DNA of 64,000 nt, from NCBI GenBank assembly GCA_905479835.1, contig CAJQNZ010000003.1, positions 1 to 64,000 of the forward strand, written 5' to 3'. The stretch's first letter is position 1, and the number at the start of each line of letters is the position of its first letter. The translations under genes and the position numbers were made by a program. The stretch comes from an uncultured Flavobacteriaceae bacterium (lineage in GTDB: Bacteria > Bacteroidota > Bacteroidia > Flavobacteriales > Flavobacteriaceae). The notes under the pieces were generated by a model. It was not told the DNA's origin. It was given only the letters and a program-made list of their open reading frames with translations, and searched no databases. Of the stretch, positions 43,246 to 52,618 are shown piece by piece.

Positions 43246-43905
43246 TTGAATAAAACGCATATTTATTGTGTGCCAGGACTAGCGGCAAATATAAAAATTT
43301 TTGAAAATCTCCAATTTTCAAAAAATCTATACGAAGTACATTATATTGAATGGTTGGTTCCTGAATATACACATGAACCTATTGAAGATTATGCAAAACG
43401 CATGTGTGAAACTATCACCGAAGAAAATGTTATATTGCTAGGAGTATCGTTTGGAGGAATTATGGTTCAAGAAATGAGTAAAATCATTCGCCCAAAAAAA
43501 ACAATTCTGATTTCAAGTGTAAAAAATTCAAATGAATTGCCAAGAAGGTTAAAAGTTGCAAAATCAACGAAAGCCTACAAGTTATTCCCAACAAAGTTAC
43601 TTTCCAATCTTGAGGAGCATGTTAAAATATATTTTGGAGACATTGGTAAAAAAAGAATGGACATGTATCGCACCTATATGTCAATGCGAGATGAAGTGTA
43701 TTTAAAATGGGCTGTTTACAATGTACTGCATTGGAAACAAAACAATAATTTAGAAAACATACTTCATATCCATGGTACTTCGGATGGTGTTTTTCCTGTA
43801 AAACATATTAAAGGCTATATTAAAATTGAAGGAGGAACACATGTCATGGTCATTACAAGGGCCAAACAGATCGTTAAACTTATTGAAGAAGAAATAAATA
43901 AATAA
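43246..43905 (+). CDS. Alpha/beta hydrolase (TTG start)
   Basis: HIYCVPGLAANIKIFENL, LLGVSFGGIMVQEM nucleophile elbow, C-terminal IEGGTHVMVI. Confidence 0.88.
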   Translation: MNKTHIYCVPGLAANIKIFENLQFSKNLYEVHYIEWLVPEYTHEPIEDYAKRMCETITEENVILLGVSFGGIMVQEMSKIIRPKKTILISSVKNSNELPRRLKVAKSTKAYKLFPTKLLSNLEEHVKIYFGDIGKKRMDMYRTYMSMRDEVYLKWAVYNVLHWKQNNNLENILHIHGTSDGVFPVKHIKGYIKIEGGTHVMVITRAKQIVKLIEEEINK

Positions 43906-44069
43906 ATAAATAAATAGTTGACAAGTTTTTCAAAAAATACATCTCTAAAACGTATTTCCAAACTATAAAATTCTTATCATTGAGTTTAAATGAAAAAAAT
44001 ATTTCTTAAATCGTTTAGAAACGGTAAAGAAATTGTTATATAAATATATCACTATAAAAAAATTGAAAA

Positions 44070-45002
44070 ATGAATAAGTCTACTCGAATACTCACAATAT
44101 TAAGCATCATCTTAATTGCTGGTGTTTTAATCAATGCCACACAGAAACCTACAGATGATTTTCAAACAGAAGAACTTCTAATTTCTGATAAAAATACAAG
44201 TGAATTATATGAAATTAAGGCTTTAAAAATTCCATCAAATTTAAATTTTGCAGGAGAACGAGTTCCAATTGAAAAAAACAACATTCGAGAACGTATGGAT
44301 CGTGAATTACTTGTCAATACGTATTGGCAATCCAATGGTTTATTAATGTTTAAAAGAGCCAATAAATACTTCCCAATTATAGAGCGAATATTGGCAGAAA
44401 ACGGGATTCCAGACGACTTTAAATACCTTGCAGTTGCAGAAAGTGCATTATTAGTAAACAACCCTTCTTCTGCGAGAGCCTCTGGACTTTGGCATTTTTT
44501 ACCTAGTACTGCAAAAGAAAAAAGATTTAAATTAGAAGTGAATAAAAATGTTGATGAACGCTATCATATTGAGAAATCTACAGTTGCTGCTGCAATCTAT
44601 TTAAAGGCAGCAAAAAACAAATTTGGTTCATGGACACTTGCCGCTGCATCTTATAATGCTGGAGTTGGTAGAGTTTCTGGAAATTTAAAAACACAAGGAG
44701 TAACTAGTTATTATGATGCCTTATTACCTGATGAAACGGAACGATACGTGTTTAGAATATTGGCAATTAAAGAAGTCATGAGTAATCCTAAGAAATATGG
44801 ATTCCTATTTGACCAAGAAGATTTATACCAACCTGAACAGACCTATACTGTTGAAGTAGATACTGTGATTACTAATATTGCTTCTTTTGCTAAGAAATTT
44901 GGAACAAATTATAAAGAATTAAAAATTCACAATCCATGGCTTCGAGAGAATAAATTAAACAACGCCTCTAGAAAGAAATACGAAATTAAATTGCCACGAT
45001 AG
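44070..45002 (+). CDS. Lytic transglycosylase (MltD-like) with C-terminal LysM-like domain
   Basis: PDDFKYLAVAESALLVNNPSSARASGLWHFLPSTAK, AAASYNAGVGRV. Confidence 0.93.
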   Translation: MNKSTRILTILSIILIAGVLINATQKPTDDFQTEELLISDKNTSELYEIKALKIPSNLNFAGERVPIEKNNIRERMDRELLVNTYWQSNGLLMFKRANKYFPIIERILAENGIPDDFKYLAVAESALLVNNPSSARASGLWHFLPSTAKEKRFKLEVNKNVDERYHIEKSTVAAAIYLKAAKNKFGSWTLAAASYNAGVGRVSGNLKTQGVTSYYDALLPDETERYVFRILAIKEVMSNPKKYGFLFDQEDLYQPEQTYTVEVDTVITNIASFAKKFGTNYKELKIHNPWLRENKLNNASRKKYEIKLPR

Positions 45003-45031
45003 AGCAACCCACTAATTAAGATATTTATAAA

Positions 45032-45574
45032 ATGATTCACAAGTTTAAATTTATAGTAATCTTAATTATATTTTTTTATTCTAATTCACTAGTTGCACAA
45101 AATAAAACTGTAGAAACAACTGGTGATATTCTACTTATTGCATTGCCATCAACTGCAATGGCAACAACACTCATCAAAGGTGATAAAAAAGGAACTTGGC
45201 AATTGTCTAAAGGGTTTGTTTTAAATGCGGCTGTAACCTATACCCTAAAAAAAATCGTAAAAAAACAGAGACCAGATTTAAGTGATTATGATTCATTTCC
45301 CTCTGGTCATACATCTATAGCTTTTCAAAGTGCTGCATTTATGCAACAACGATATGGGTGGAAAATAGGAATCCCTTTTTATGCATTGGCAAGTTTTACT
45401 GCATACTCTAGAGTTGAAGCGAAAAAACATGAAGTTTCTGACGTAATAGTAGGCGCAATAATAGGTGCAGGAAGTAGTTATTTATTTACAACTCCCTACC
45501 AAAAAGAGCATTATGAAATTACGTTTAACAGTGATGATAAAGGGTATTTACTAGGGTTTAAGTATACATTTTAA
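45032..45574 (+). CDS. Phosphatase PAP2 family protein
   Basis: KKQRPDLSDYDSFPSGHTSIAFQSAAF, YSRVEAKKHEVSDVIVGA. Confidence 0.93.
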   Translation: MIHKFKFIVILIIFFYSNSLVAQNKTVETTGDILLIALPSTAMATTLIKGDKKGTWQLSKGFVLNAAVTYTLKKIVKKQRPDLSDYDSFPSGHTSIAFQSAAFMQQRYGWKIGIPFYALASFTAYSRVEAKKHEVSDVIVGAIIGAGSSYLFTTPYQKEHYEITFNSDDKGYLLGFKYTF

Positions 45575-45612
45575 GTATATTCAAAATAAAATTGTTTAAA
45601 AGATAATCCTAA

Positions 45613-46554
45613 TTACAACTCAGAAACTTTTACTTTCAGTGCTTTAAATTCTTGTATTATTTCATTGACGATTTCAGCAGCAGGTTTTATATCGTGAATC
45701 AATCCAGCAATCTGACCTATTTCCAATTCACCATTATCAAGATCACCTTCAAACATTCCTTTTTTTGATCTTCCTCTACCCAATAATTCTTTTAGCTGTT
45801 CTGGAGTCGGATTCTGAGTATACAACTCTTTAACTTGAGTATAAAATTTGTTTTTTATCAATCGCACAGGAGCCAACTCTTTTAAGGTCAATTCAGTTTC
45901 ACCATCAAGAGTATCAACTACTTTTTGCTTAAAATTAATATGAGCTGATGACTCTTCACTAGCCACAAATCTGCTTCCTATCTGAACACCATCCGCACCT
46001 AAAACCATAGCGGCAAGCATTCCTCTTCCACTTGCAATTCCACCTGCAGCAATTAAAGGAATTGAAATTTTTTCTTTAACCATAGGAAGTAAAGTAAATG
46101 TAGTCGTCTCTTCTCTTCCGTTATGTCCTCCTGCTTCAAATCCTTCCGCAACCACAGCATCTACTCCTGCTTCTTGAGATTTCAAGGCAAACTTTACACT
46201 ACTTACAACATGTACAACAATAATTCCTTTCCCTTTTAAAAATGAAGTCCACGTTTTGGGATTTCCAGCCGAAGTAAAAACAATTTTTACACCTTCTTCC
46301 ACTATAATATTCATAATCTCCTCTACTTGAGGATAGAGCATCGGAACATTCACTCCAAAAGGTTTGTCAGTAGCCTTCTTACATTTCTGAATATGTTCTC
46401 GTAAAATTTCTGGATACATACTTCCAGCACCTATCAATCCTAGACCTCCTGCATTTGAAACCGCAGAAGCCAATTTATAGCCACTATTCCATATCATTCC
46501 TGCTTGAATGAGTGGATATTCGATATTAAAAAGTTGTGTGATTTTATTATGCAT
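45613..46554 (-). CDS. Nitronate monooxygenase / FabK-like FMN protein
   Basis: YPLIQAGMIWNSGYKLASAVSNAGGLGLIGAGSM, AEGFEAGGHNGREETTTFTLLP, GADGVQIGSRFVASEES. Confidence 0.94.
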   Translation of the reverse strand: MHNKITQLFNIEYPLIQAGMIWNSGYKLASAVSNAGGLGLIGAGSMYPEILREHIQKCKKATDKPFGVNVPMLYPQVEEIMNIIVEEGVKIVFTSAGNPKTWTSFLKGKGIIVVHVVSSVKFALKSQEAGVDAVVAEGFEAGGHNGREETTTFTLLPMVKEKISIPLIAAGGIASGRGMLAAMVLGADGVQIGSRFVASEESSAHINFKQKVVDTLDGETELTLKELAPVRLIKNKFYTQVKELYTQNPTPEQLKELLGRGRSKKGMFEGDLDNGELEIGQIAGLIHDIKPAAEIVNEIIQEFKALKVKVSEL

Positions 46555-46563
46555 TGTATAAAA

Positions 46564-47751
46564 TTAAGAAATTACTCCAGAACCAATCAATTCCTCTTCT
46601 TTATACCAAGCCACAAATTGCCCTTCTGTGATGGCTGATTGTGCATTTTCAAATGATACATATAATCCATTTTCAACTTTAAAAAGTGTTGCTCTTTCTA
46701 GTTTTTGACGGTATCGAATTCTTGCTTCTACTTCCATGGTTTCTCCATTTTTCAAGGCAAGATCTTCTCGTATCCAATGCAACTCTTCATTGGTAACAAA
46801 TAAAACATTGCGATACAATCCACGGTGATCCTTCCCTTCTCCTGTGTAAATTACATTCTCTTCAACGTCCGTTGAAACGACAAATAGTGGTTCTTTCATT
46901 CCTCCTACTGCCAATCCTTTTCGCTGACCATTGGTAAAATAATGAGCCCCTTGATGCTTTCCTACAACGACTCCATCTTCTTGCGAATAATTATATTTAG
47001 TTGAATGAAATTTTAACTCTGCTTCTTTATCGCTGAATCTTGGAATAGACCTACCATACAACTCAGAATCAGAAGGTATCTTCACAATCAAGCCTTCTTT
47101 TGGTTGTAATTGTTGTTGTAAAAAGTCTGGCAACTTTACTTTTCCAATAAAACACAATCCTTGTGAATCTTTTTTATCAGCAGTGATTAAATCTTGTTCT
47201 GCAGCAATCTGACGAACTTCCGGCTTGGTCAACTCACCTATCGGAAATAAAGATTTTGCCAATTGTTTTTGTGATAATTGACACAAGAAATAAGATTGAT
47301 CTTTATTGTCATCTTTTCCAGCCAATAACTGAAAAATTTCTTTTCCTTCTTTTTCAAATGATGTTTTCCGACAATAATGACCTGTAGCAACGTAATCAGC
47401 TCCTAAATCCATGGCGATTTTCATAAACACGTCAAATTTTATTTCACGGTTACACAATACATCAGGATTAGGCGTACGTCCTAGTTCATATTCACGGAAC
47501 ATATAATCCACAATCTTTTCTTTATACTCAGCACTAAGGTCAACAACTTGAAAAGGAATTCCAAGTTTCTCAGCAACAATCATTGCATCATTACTATCCT
47601 CAAGCCAAGGGCATTCATTGGAAATGGTAACTGATTCATCAAGCCAATTTTTCATAAAAAGACCTATTACTTCATATCCTTGCTCTTGCAAGAGATAGGC
47701 TGCTACACTGCTATCAACACCTCCAGAAAGACCTACAATAACGCGTTTCAT
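46564..47751 (-). CDS. mnmA: tRNA 2-thiouridine(34) synthase MnmA
   Basis: [56 protein letters not shown]. Confidence 0.98.
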   Translation of the reverse strand: MKRVIVGLSGGVDSSVAAYLLQEQGYEVIGLFMKNWLDESVTISNECPWLEDSNDAMIVAEKLGIPFQVVDLSAEYKEKIVDYMFREYELGRTPNPDVLCNREIKFDVFMKIAMDLGADYVATGHYCRKTSFEKEGKEIFQLLAGKDDNKDQSYFLCQLSQKQLAKSLFPIGELTKPEVRQIAAEQDLITADKKDSQGLCFIGKVKLPDFLQQQLQPKEGLIVKIPSDSELYGRSIPRFSDKEAELKFHSTKYNYSQEDGVVVGKHQGAHYFTNGQRKGLAVGGMKEPLFVVSTDVEENVIYTGEGKDHRGLYRNVLFVTNEELHWIREDLALKNGETMEVEARIRYRQKLERATLFKVENGLYVSFENAQSAITEGQFVAWYKEEELIGSGVIS

Positions 47752-47771
47752 TTTTTTAACATTTTAAGGTG

Positions 47772-47779
47772 CAAAGATA
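47772..47779 (-). promoter_or_regulatory. -7 element TATCTTTG (minus) upstream of mnmA
   Basis: Matches TAnnTTTG, 20 nt upstream of the mnmA ATG. Confidence 0.5.
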
Positions 47780-48128
47780 GTGATAAGTTTGTTGATAGAA
47801 AAAAACCTAAAAACCATTAATAATTAATTATACAGCAGTGAGAAACATAGTATGTGTATGTGTGCTTATAAGTGTAATAGACAAAAACATGTATTTCTAA
47901 TACATACATAGTATTGTTAGCTATAATTAACTAGAAATCGAAAAAAACACGAATGAAATTAAACAAAACTGTTCGCTTATCTACAAGTTCAATCTGTAAG
48001 GTATTCAAATCAGTAACTGAGAAATTATTTATAGTTTATCTAGCAATGAAATAAAAAACTATTTGCCATTATTGAAATAAAAAAAAATGTGATGAATCTT
48101 AAGAATGAATAATAGAAATTAACTGCGA

Positions 48129-50570
48129 CTAGTAATTATCCACATCCACGATAAACTTAATAGGACGAAAATCTTTTACCGCTTGAAACACGTTTTTAAT
48201 ACGCTGTATATTTTCTTTGGTCGCTTTCAGAGATTGTGTAGGAGGAATTTTAATCATCACTTGTTGAATATACTGGTTTCGAATTCTAGAAACCGAAGGT
48301 GTTGTAGGTCCCAATACATTCGTTTTAAAAACATTAACAAGTGCTTTACCGAGCCATAGCATCCCATGATTCACTTTATTAAAATCACGGTGTTTCAATA
48401 CAATTTTTACCATTCGATAATACGGAGGATAGTGGTATTGCCAGCGTTCTTGTAACTGTTCTTTGAACATCTCTTCATAAGAATGAGTCGATACTTGTTG
48501 TAAGATCTGATGATAAGGATTGAAGGTCTGAATGGCAACTTTACCTCTTTTCTTGGTTCTACCTGCACGACCAGAAACTTGAACCATCAATTGATAACTT
48601 CGTTCATGTGCACGGAAATCAGGAAAATTCAACATATGATCCGCATTTAAAACTCCGACGAGAGAAACATTGCTGAAATCCAGCCCTTTGGAAAGCATTT
48701 GAGTTCCTACAAGAATATCTATTTCTTGGGCTTGAAATTGCCCAATTATTTTTTGATATCCGTATTTTCCTCTTGTTGTATCAAAATCCATTCTTCCTAT
48801 AGTTGCATCTGGAAGTAGTTCTTTCAATTCTAGTTCTATTTGTTCAGTCCCAAAACCTTTGGTATTCAATTCTTGACTTCCACAAGCACCACAACTATAT
48901 TGCATCGCTTGATGATGTGAACAGTAATGACAACGCAATTCGTTTTTAAACTTGTGATAGGTTAAACTCACATCACAATTGGGACATTGAGGTGATATCC
49001 CACATGTTTTACATTCTACAATAGGTGAAAAACCTCTACGATTTTGAAATAATATTACTTGCTCTTTTTCTTCTAATGCTTCGGTAATCAAAGCTAATAA
49101 TCGATCCGAAAAATGACCGTTCATTCTTTTTTTACGATGCTTTTCTTTAATGTTTACCAATTCAATTTCTGGCAACAACACATTTCCATAACGTCTATCA
49201 AGTCGTATCAACCCATATTTATCTTCAATTGCATTCTGATAGGTCTCTATTGAAGGAGTTGCTGAACCCAATAATGTTTTTGCTTGATGCATCTTTGCCA
49301 ACACAATTGCTGCATCTCTCGCTTGATATCTTGGCGCTGGATCGAATTGCTTATAGGAAGTTTCATGTTCCTCATCTACGATGATCAATCCAAGATTGGA
49401 ATACGGTAAAAATAACGAAGAACGCGCTCCGATAATAATCTGAGCTTTGGAACTGAAATTCAATACATTATTCCACACTTCTACACGTTCATTCATAGAA
49501 TACTTTGAATGAAAAACCGCGACTTTTTCTCCAAAATAATTCTGCAATCTATCAATCAATTGTGTGGTCAATGCAATCTCAGGAAGCAAGTATAGTACTT
49601 GTTCTCCATTATCAAGAACCTCTTGAATTAATTTAACATACACCTCCGTTTTACCACTACTTGTAATTCCAAATAATAGCGAAGTATCTTTTTCTTCAAA
49701 TGTTTTTTTTATTTCTTCAAATGCCTTTTGCTGGTATTCATTCAATTTCTTAAAATCTGAAGTTTCGCCTTTGAAATTGACGCGATCCATTTGAATAAAA
49801 TAAAATTCTAGAATTTCTTTTTCGACCAATGCTTTAATAACTGCAGCAGAAGTCATAGATATTCCAATTAAATCGGTAACTTTAATCGGTTTTTTAGTAC
49901 TTATTTTTAATTGAAAATAAGAAAGAACTGCTTCGCGCTGTTTCTTGGCTCTTGACAATGATTCTAATAACTCCTCTAATTTATCTTCTGTATATATTGG
50001 ATTTATACGAACGTACTTTACCAACTTTGGTGTATACTGTTCATAAATCTGTTCTTTTAAAGTGATTGCTTCCTTCTCAATCATTGAATTCAATATCGGA
50101 AATACTGTTTTCTTTCCTATAATTTCAACCGTCTGATGAATCGTTAATTGAGAATGGTTCTGTAAAGCTTCAAAAATTAAAAATTGGTCGTTATCCAGTA
50201 AACTTTCGTCAGTAAATGACTCATTTTTAAGAATAATCGTTTCACTTTCAAGTAAAAATGCTGATGGTAATGCCGCTCGATATACATCTCCAAGTGTGCA
50301 CATATAGTAATCAGAAATCCATTTCCAGTGTTGCAATTGAATTTCGTTGACAATAGGAGTTTCATCCAATATCTGATGAATATCCTTTGCGTCATAACCT
50401 TTTGGAGGGTTTTTATGGATTTCAAAAACCAATCCTGTATAAATCTTACTTTTGCCAAATTCAACCGCAACACGCATCCCTTTTTTCAAGAACTGTGCTT
50501 CTGCTTCTGTTATTTGATAAGTAAATAACTTAGGAAGTGGAATCGGTAATATGACGTTTATAAAATAGAT
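48129..50570 (-). CDS. priA: Primosomal protein N' (replication restart helicase); start extended to a non-canonical ATC at 50570
   Basis: GITSSGKTEVYVKLI, IIVDEEHETSYKQFDPAPRYQARDAA, zinc Cys cluster; the extension encodes PriA-like YFINVILPIPLPKLFTYQITEAEAQFLKKGMRVAVEFG. Confidence 0.92.
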   Translation of the reverse strand: MYFINVILPIPLPKLFTYQITEAEAQFLKKGMRVAVEFGKSKIYTGLVFEIHKNPPKGYDAKDIHQILDETPIVNEIQLQHWKWISDYYMCTLGDVYRAALPSAFLLESETIILKNESFTDESLLDNDQFLIFEALQNHSQLTIHQTVEIIGKKTVFPILNSMIEKEAITLKEQIYEQYTPKLVKYVRINPIYTEDKLEELLESLSRAKKQREAVLSYFQLKISTKKPIKVTDLIGISMTSAAVIKALVEKEILEFYFIQMDRVNFKGETSDFKKLNEYQQKAFEEIKKTFEEKDTSLLFGITSSGKTEVYVKLIQEVLDNGEQVLYLLPEIALTTQLIDRLQNYFGEKVAVFHSKYSMNERVEVWNNVLNFSSKAQIIIGARSSLFLPYSNLGLIIVDEEHETSYKQFDPAPRYQARDAAIVLAKMHQAKTLLGSATPSIETYQNAIEDKYGLIRLDRRYGNVLLPEIELVNIKEKHRKKRMNGHFSDRLLALITEALEEKEQVILFQNRRGFSPIVECKTCGISPQCPNCDVSLTYHKFKNELRCHYCSHHQAMQYSCGACGSQELNTKGFGTEQIELELKELLPDATIGRMDFDTTRGKYGYQKIIGQFQAQEIDILVGTQMLSKGLDFSNVSLVGVLNADHMLNFPDFRAHERSYQLMVQVSGRAGRTKKRGKVAIQTFNPYHQILQQVSTHSYEEMFKEQLQERWQYHYPPYYRMVKIVLKHRDFNKVNHGMLWLGKALVNVFKTNVLGPTTPSVSRIRNQYIQQVMIKIPPTQSLKATKENIQRIKNVFQAVKDFRPIKFIVDVDNY

Positions 50571-50576
50571 ACTGTC

Positions 50577-50981
50577 TTAATCTTGAAGTAATACTGTCTT
50601 TATCATGGCAAGAATTTCTTTCTCTTTCTGGTTTTTACCATAGAATGCATCAGCAATTGAAATACAGGTTCTCCATATCGTTCTATCAACTTTAGCCGAA
50701 AACAACTCTTGATTAGTTGTTTTAAACTCTTCAAAGTCTTTTACAAAATCAAGTGCGTGATCTTCAAATTTACTTGCGTATAAAAAATCAAAAACTATTT
50801 CAATTTGATAAGAAGCATCACCTCCAAATTCATCTGTAACATCATCTAATGATAACCAATGTGAACTTACAACTTTTTTCAAGGCTTCATATTCGTCTTT
50901 ACGCACAACGGCATCTGATGCGGCAACTGCGTAAAATAACTTCCCTAAATTTTGATAAAATTTATTTACTTGTATATCCAT
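50577..50981 (-). CDS. TerB-like small protein of unknown function
   Basis: 134 aa, all-helical: LGKLFYAVAASDAVVRKDEYEALKKVVSSHW; same reading frame as priA, separated by one stop. Confidence 0.65.
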   Translation of the reverse strand: MDIQVNKFYQNLGKLFYAVAASDAVVRKDEYEALKKVVSSHWLSLDDVTDEFGGDASYQIEIVFDFLYASKFEDHALDFVKDFEEFKTTNQELFSAKVDRTIWRTCISIADAFYGKNQKEKEILAMIKTVLLQD

Positions 50982-51153
50982 AATTATTAGTTTTAAAAAT
51001 CATTCCAAATTTACACTTTTTTAAATTTTAACCTTCTTTATTAATCAAATAAAAAATCTGATCGTCTTATTAAAAAATAACAATGCTTTTTGAAGGTATT
51101 CAATGTGTGACTGCTGATGAGTGTTACACTCTGAGCAGTGGTCACTGATCGGT

Positions 51154-51188
51154 GGTCTCTGAGCGGAGTCGAAGAATTTCAAGAGACC
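51154..51188. repeat. Intergenic inverted repeat with GAGCGGAGTCGAAG core
   Basis: GGTCTCT ... AGAGACC arms flanking GAGCGGAGTCGAAG; core resembles the element at 63133-63190. Confidence 0.55.
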
Positions 51189-51319
51189 TCGAATTGTGAT
51201 ATTTTACTTATTTAAAAAAAAATAAACCTCTGTAGATCAATTATTTAAAAATTTATTGTGCTTTTTTTTACTCTAAAATACTATTGTTAATTCGCATATA
51301 CAATCTGTTATTTATTTTT

Positions 51320-51334
51320 TGGCACGCTGTTTGT
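51320..51334 (+). promoter_or_regulatory. Sigma54 (RpoN)-like promoter TGGCACG-N4-TTGT
   Basis: TTGGCACGCTGTTTGTAA: exact -24 box and spacing, -12 box TTGT instead of TTGC; about 57 nt upstream of the ATG. Confidence 0.55.
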
Positions 51335-51390
51335 AATTAGTAAATCGTATAACTAACCATTATTGTATTAACTTTTAAAAACCACACATT

Positions 51391-52563
51391 ATGAAAAACA
51401 AAATAATCTTAATTGTCGCAATTGTACTTTCAGCAATTTCATTGCAAAATTCAAAAACGTATGCAAACAATTTATCAGCAACAATTTACAACTCGAATGA
51501 CAACTCAATGACATTTGTAGAAAATGGGATTACGTTTTCTATTTTTAAAAATGGAGAATTTGATTTTTTTATCAATGAACTAGGGAATGGTATTGGTGTA
51601 AGTTATGAAAGTCCTGGAGTAAGTATAAGTTATAATTCAGGTTTTGATTATGATCCGTATATACAATATGATACGTATGGAGCCGTAATCCAAATAGAAA
51701 ACACACCTATTTATTATGACAATTTTGGACGTATCAATCGTGCAGGAACTATCAATATTCACTACAACTCAGGAAGATTGAATAGAATAGGAAACTTAAA
51801 TATATTCTACAATAACTATGGTCGCTATTCTCATTGTAATGGTTACATAAACAATTTTAATAGAACTTACGTGTATCATCCTTACCATAACTGGTTTATA
51901 AGACCATATATAGGATTCAATATTGTACGATTTAATTCATATAGACATAACTATAGTCCTTATAGACATACTTATTACAGAGACCATAGATATGCATATA
52001 GACACAGTAATGATAGATTTGATATTCGTCAGAGAAAAAGAAACACTTACAAAACACATTCTTCAAAAAGAAGAAATCAAGTACATAATGATTACAGAAG
52101 AACTGCTTCTAATAATTCTAAAGGTGTAAAAAGAGGAAATACTAGAAGAATTGCTGAAAGAAATGACAATACTACTAGAAGAAATAATAGTACTGTAAGA
52201 AGAACTCAGGGTAGCAAACAAGGTCGAGTAAGAACATCTGGAAATACAACTCCAAGATTTAAAAATAATAGTAGTATTTCAACAAGAAGTTCAGAAAGAA
52301 GGAATACAACTTCTCCAAGACAACGCTCAACACAGACGCGTCAAGGGACTAGTACAAGACAAAAATCATCTGAAATTGCTCGAAGAACTCAAAGACCGGC
52401 TCAGACAAGACAAAAATCGTCGAGAACTGTTCAGAGAAGTAAACCGACACAGACTCGTCAAAGACAATCAACAACAAGAAAGTCTCCAAGCAGAAGTTCT
52501 TCATCACAACGCAGTGCTTCTAGATCAAAGTCAAGAAGTTCAAGAGGAACAGCAAGAAGATAA
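51391..52563 (+). CDS. Secreted bipartite protein: Tyr/Asn/Gly-rich N-terminal region, His/Tyr/Arg linker, Arg/Ser/Thr/Gln-rich C-terminal tail
   Basis: Signal peptide MKNKIILIVAIVLSAISLQNSKTYA; repeated TRQ(K/R)SS-like units in the tail. Confidence 0.75.
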   Translation: MKNKIILIVAIVLSAISLQNSKTYANNLSATIYNSNDNSMTFVENGITFSIFKNGEFDFFINELGNGIGVSYESPGVSISYNSGFDYDPYIQYDTYGAVIQIENTPIYYDNFGRINRAGTINIHYNSGRLNRIGNLNIFYNNYGRYSHCNGYINNFNRTYVYHPYHNWFIRPYIGFNIVRFNSYRHNYSPYRHTYYRDHRYAYRHSNDRFDIRQRKRNTYKTHSSKRRNQVHNDYRRTASNNSKGVKRGNTRRIAERNDNTTRRNNSTVRRTQGSKQGRVRTSGNTTPRFKNNSSISTRSSERRNTTSPRQRSTQTRQGTSTRQKSSEIARRTQRPAQTRQKSSRTVQRSKPTQTRQRQSTTRKSPSRSSSSQRSASRSKSRSSRGTARR

Positions 52564-52585
52564 AATAAACCCCAATCTATATATA

Positions 52586-52618
52586 AAAACCCTTTATAAT
52601 TTTATTATGAAGGGTTTT
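52586..52618. terminator. Shared bidirectional terminator hairpin between convergent genes
   Basis: AAAACCCTTTATAAT-TTT-ATTATGAAGGGTTTT, 15-bp stem with one G-U; overlaps the 3' end of the minus-strand methyltransferase. Confidence 0.78.

Noticed and set aside
51120-51200. Possible CRISPR-like or tRNA-like structure in the 51.1 kb intergenic region
   Set aside because: Only single short inverted repeats, no regularly spaced direct repeats; no T-arm GTTCGAnnC or CCA-type fold found.
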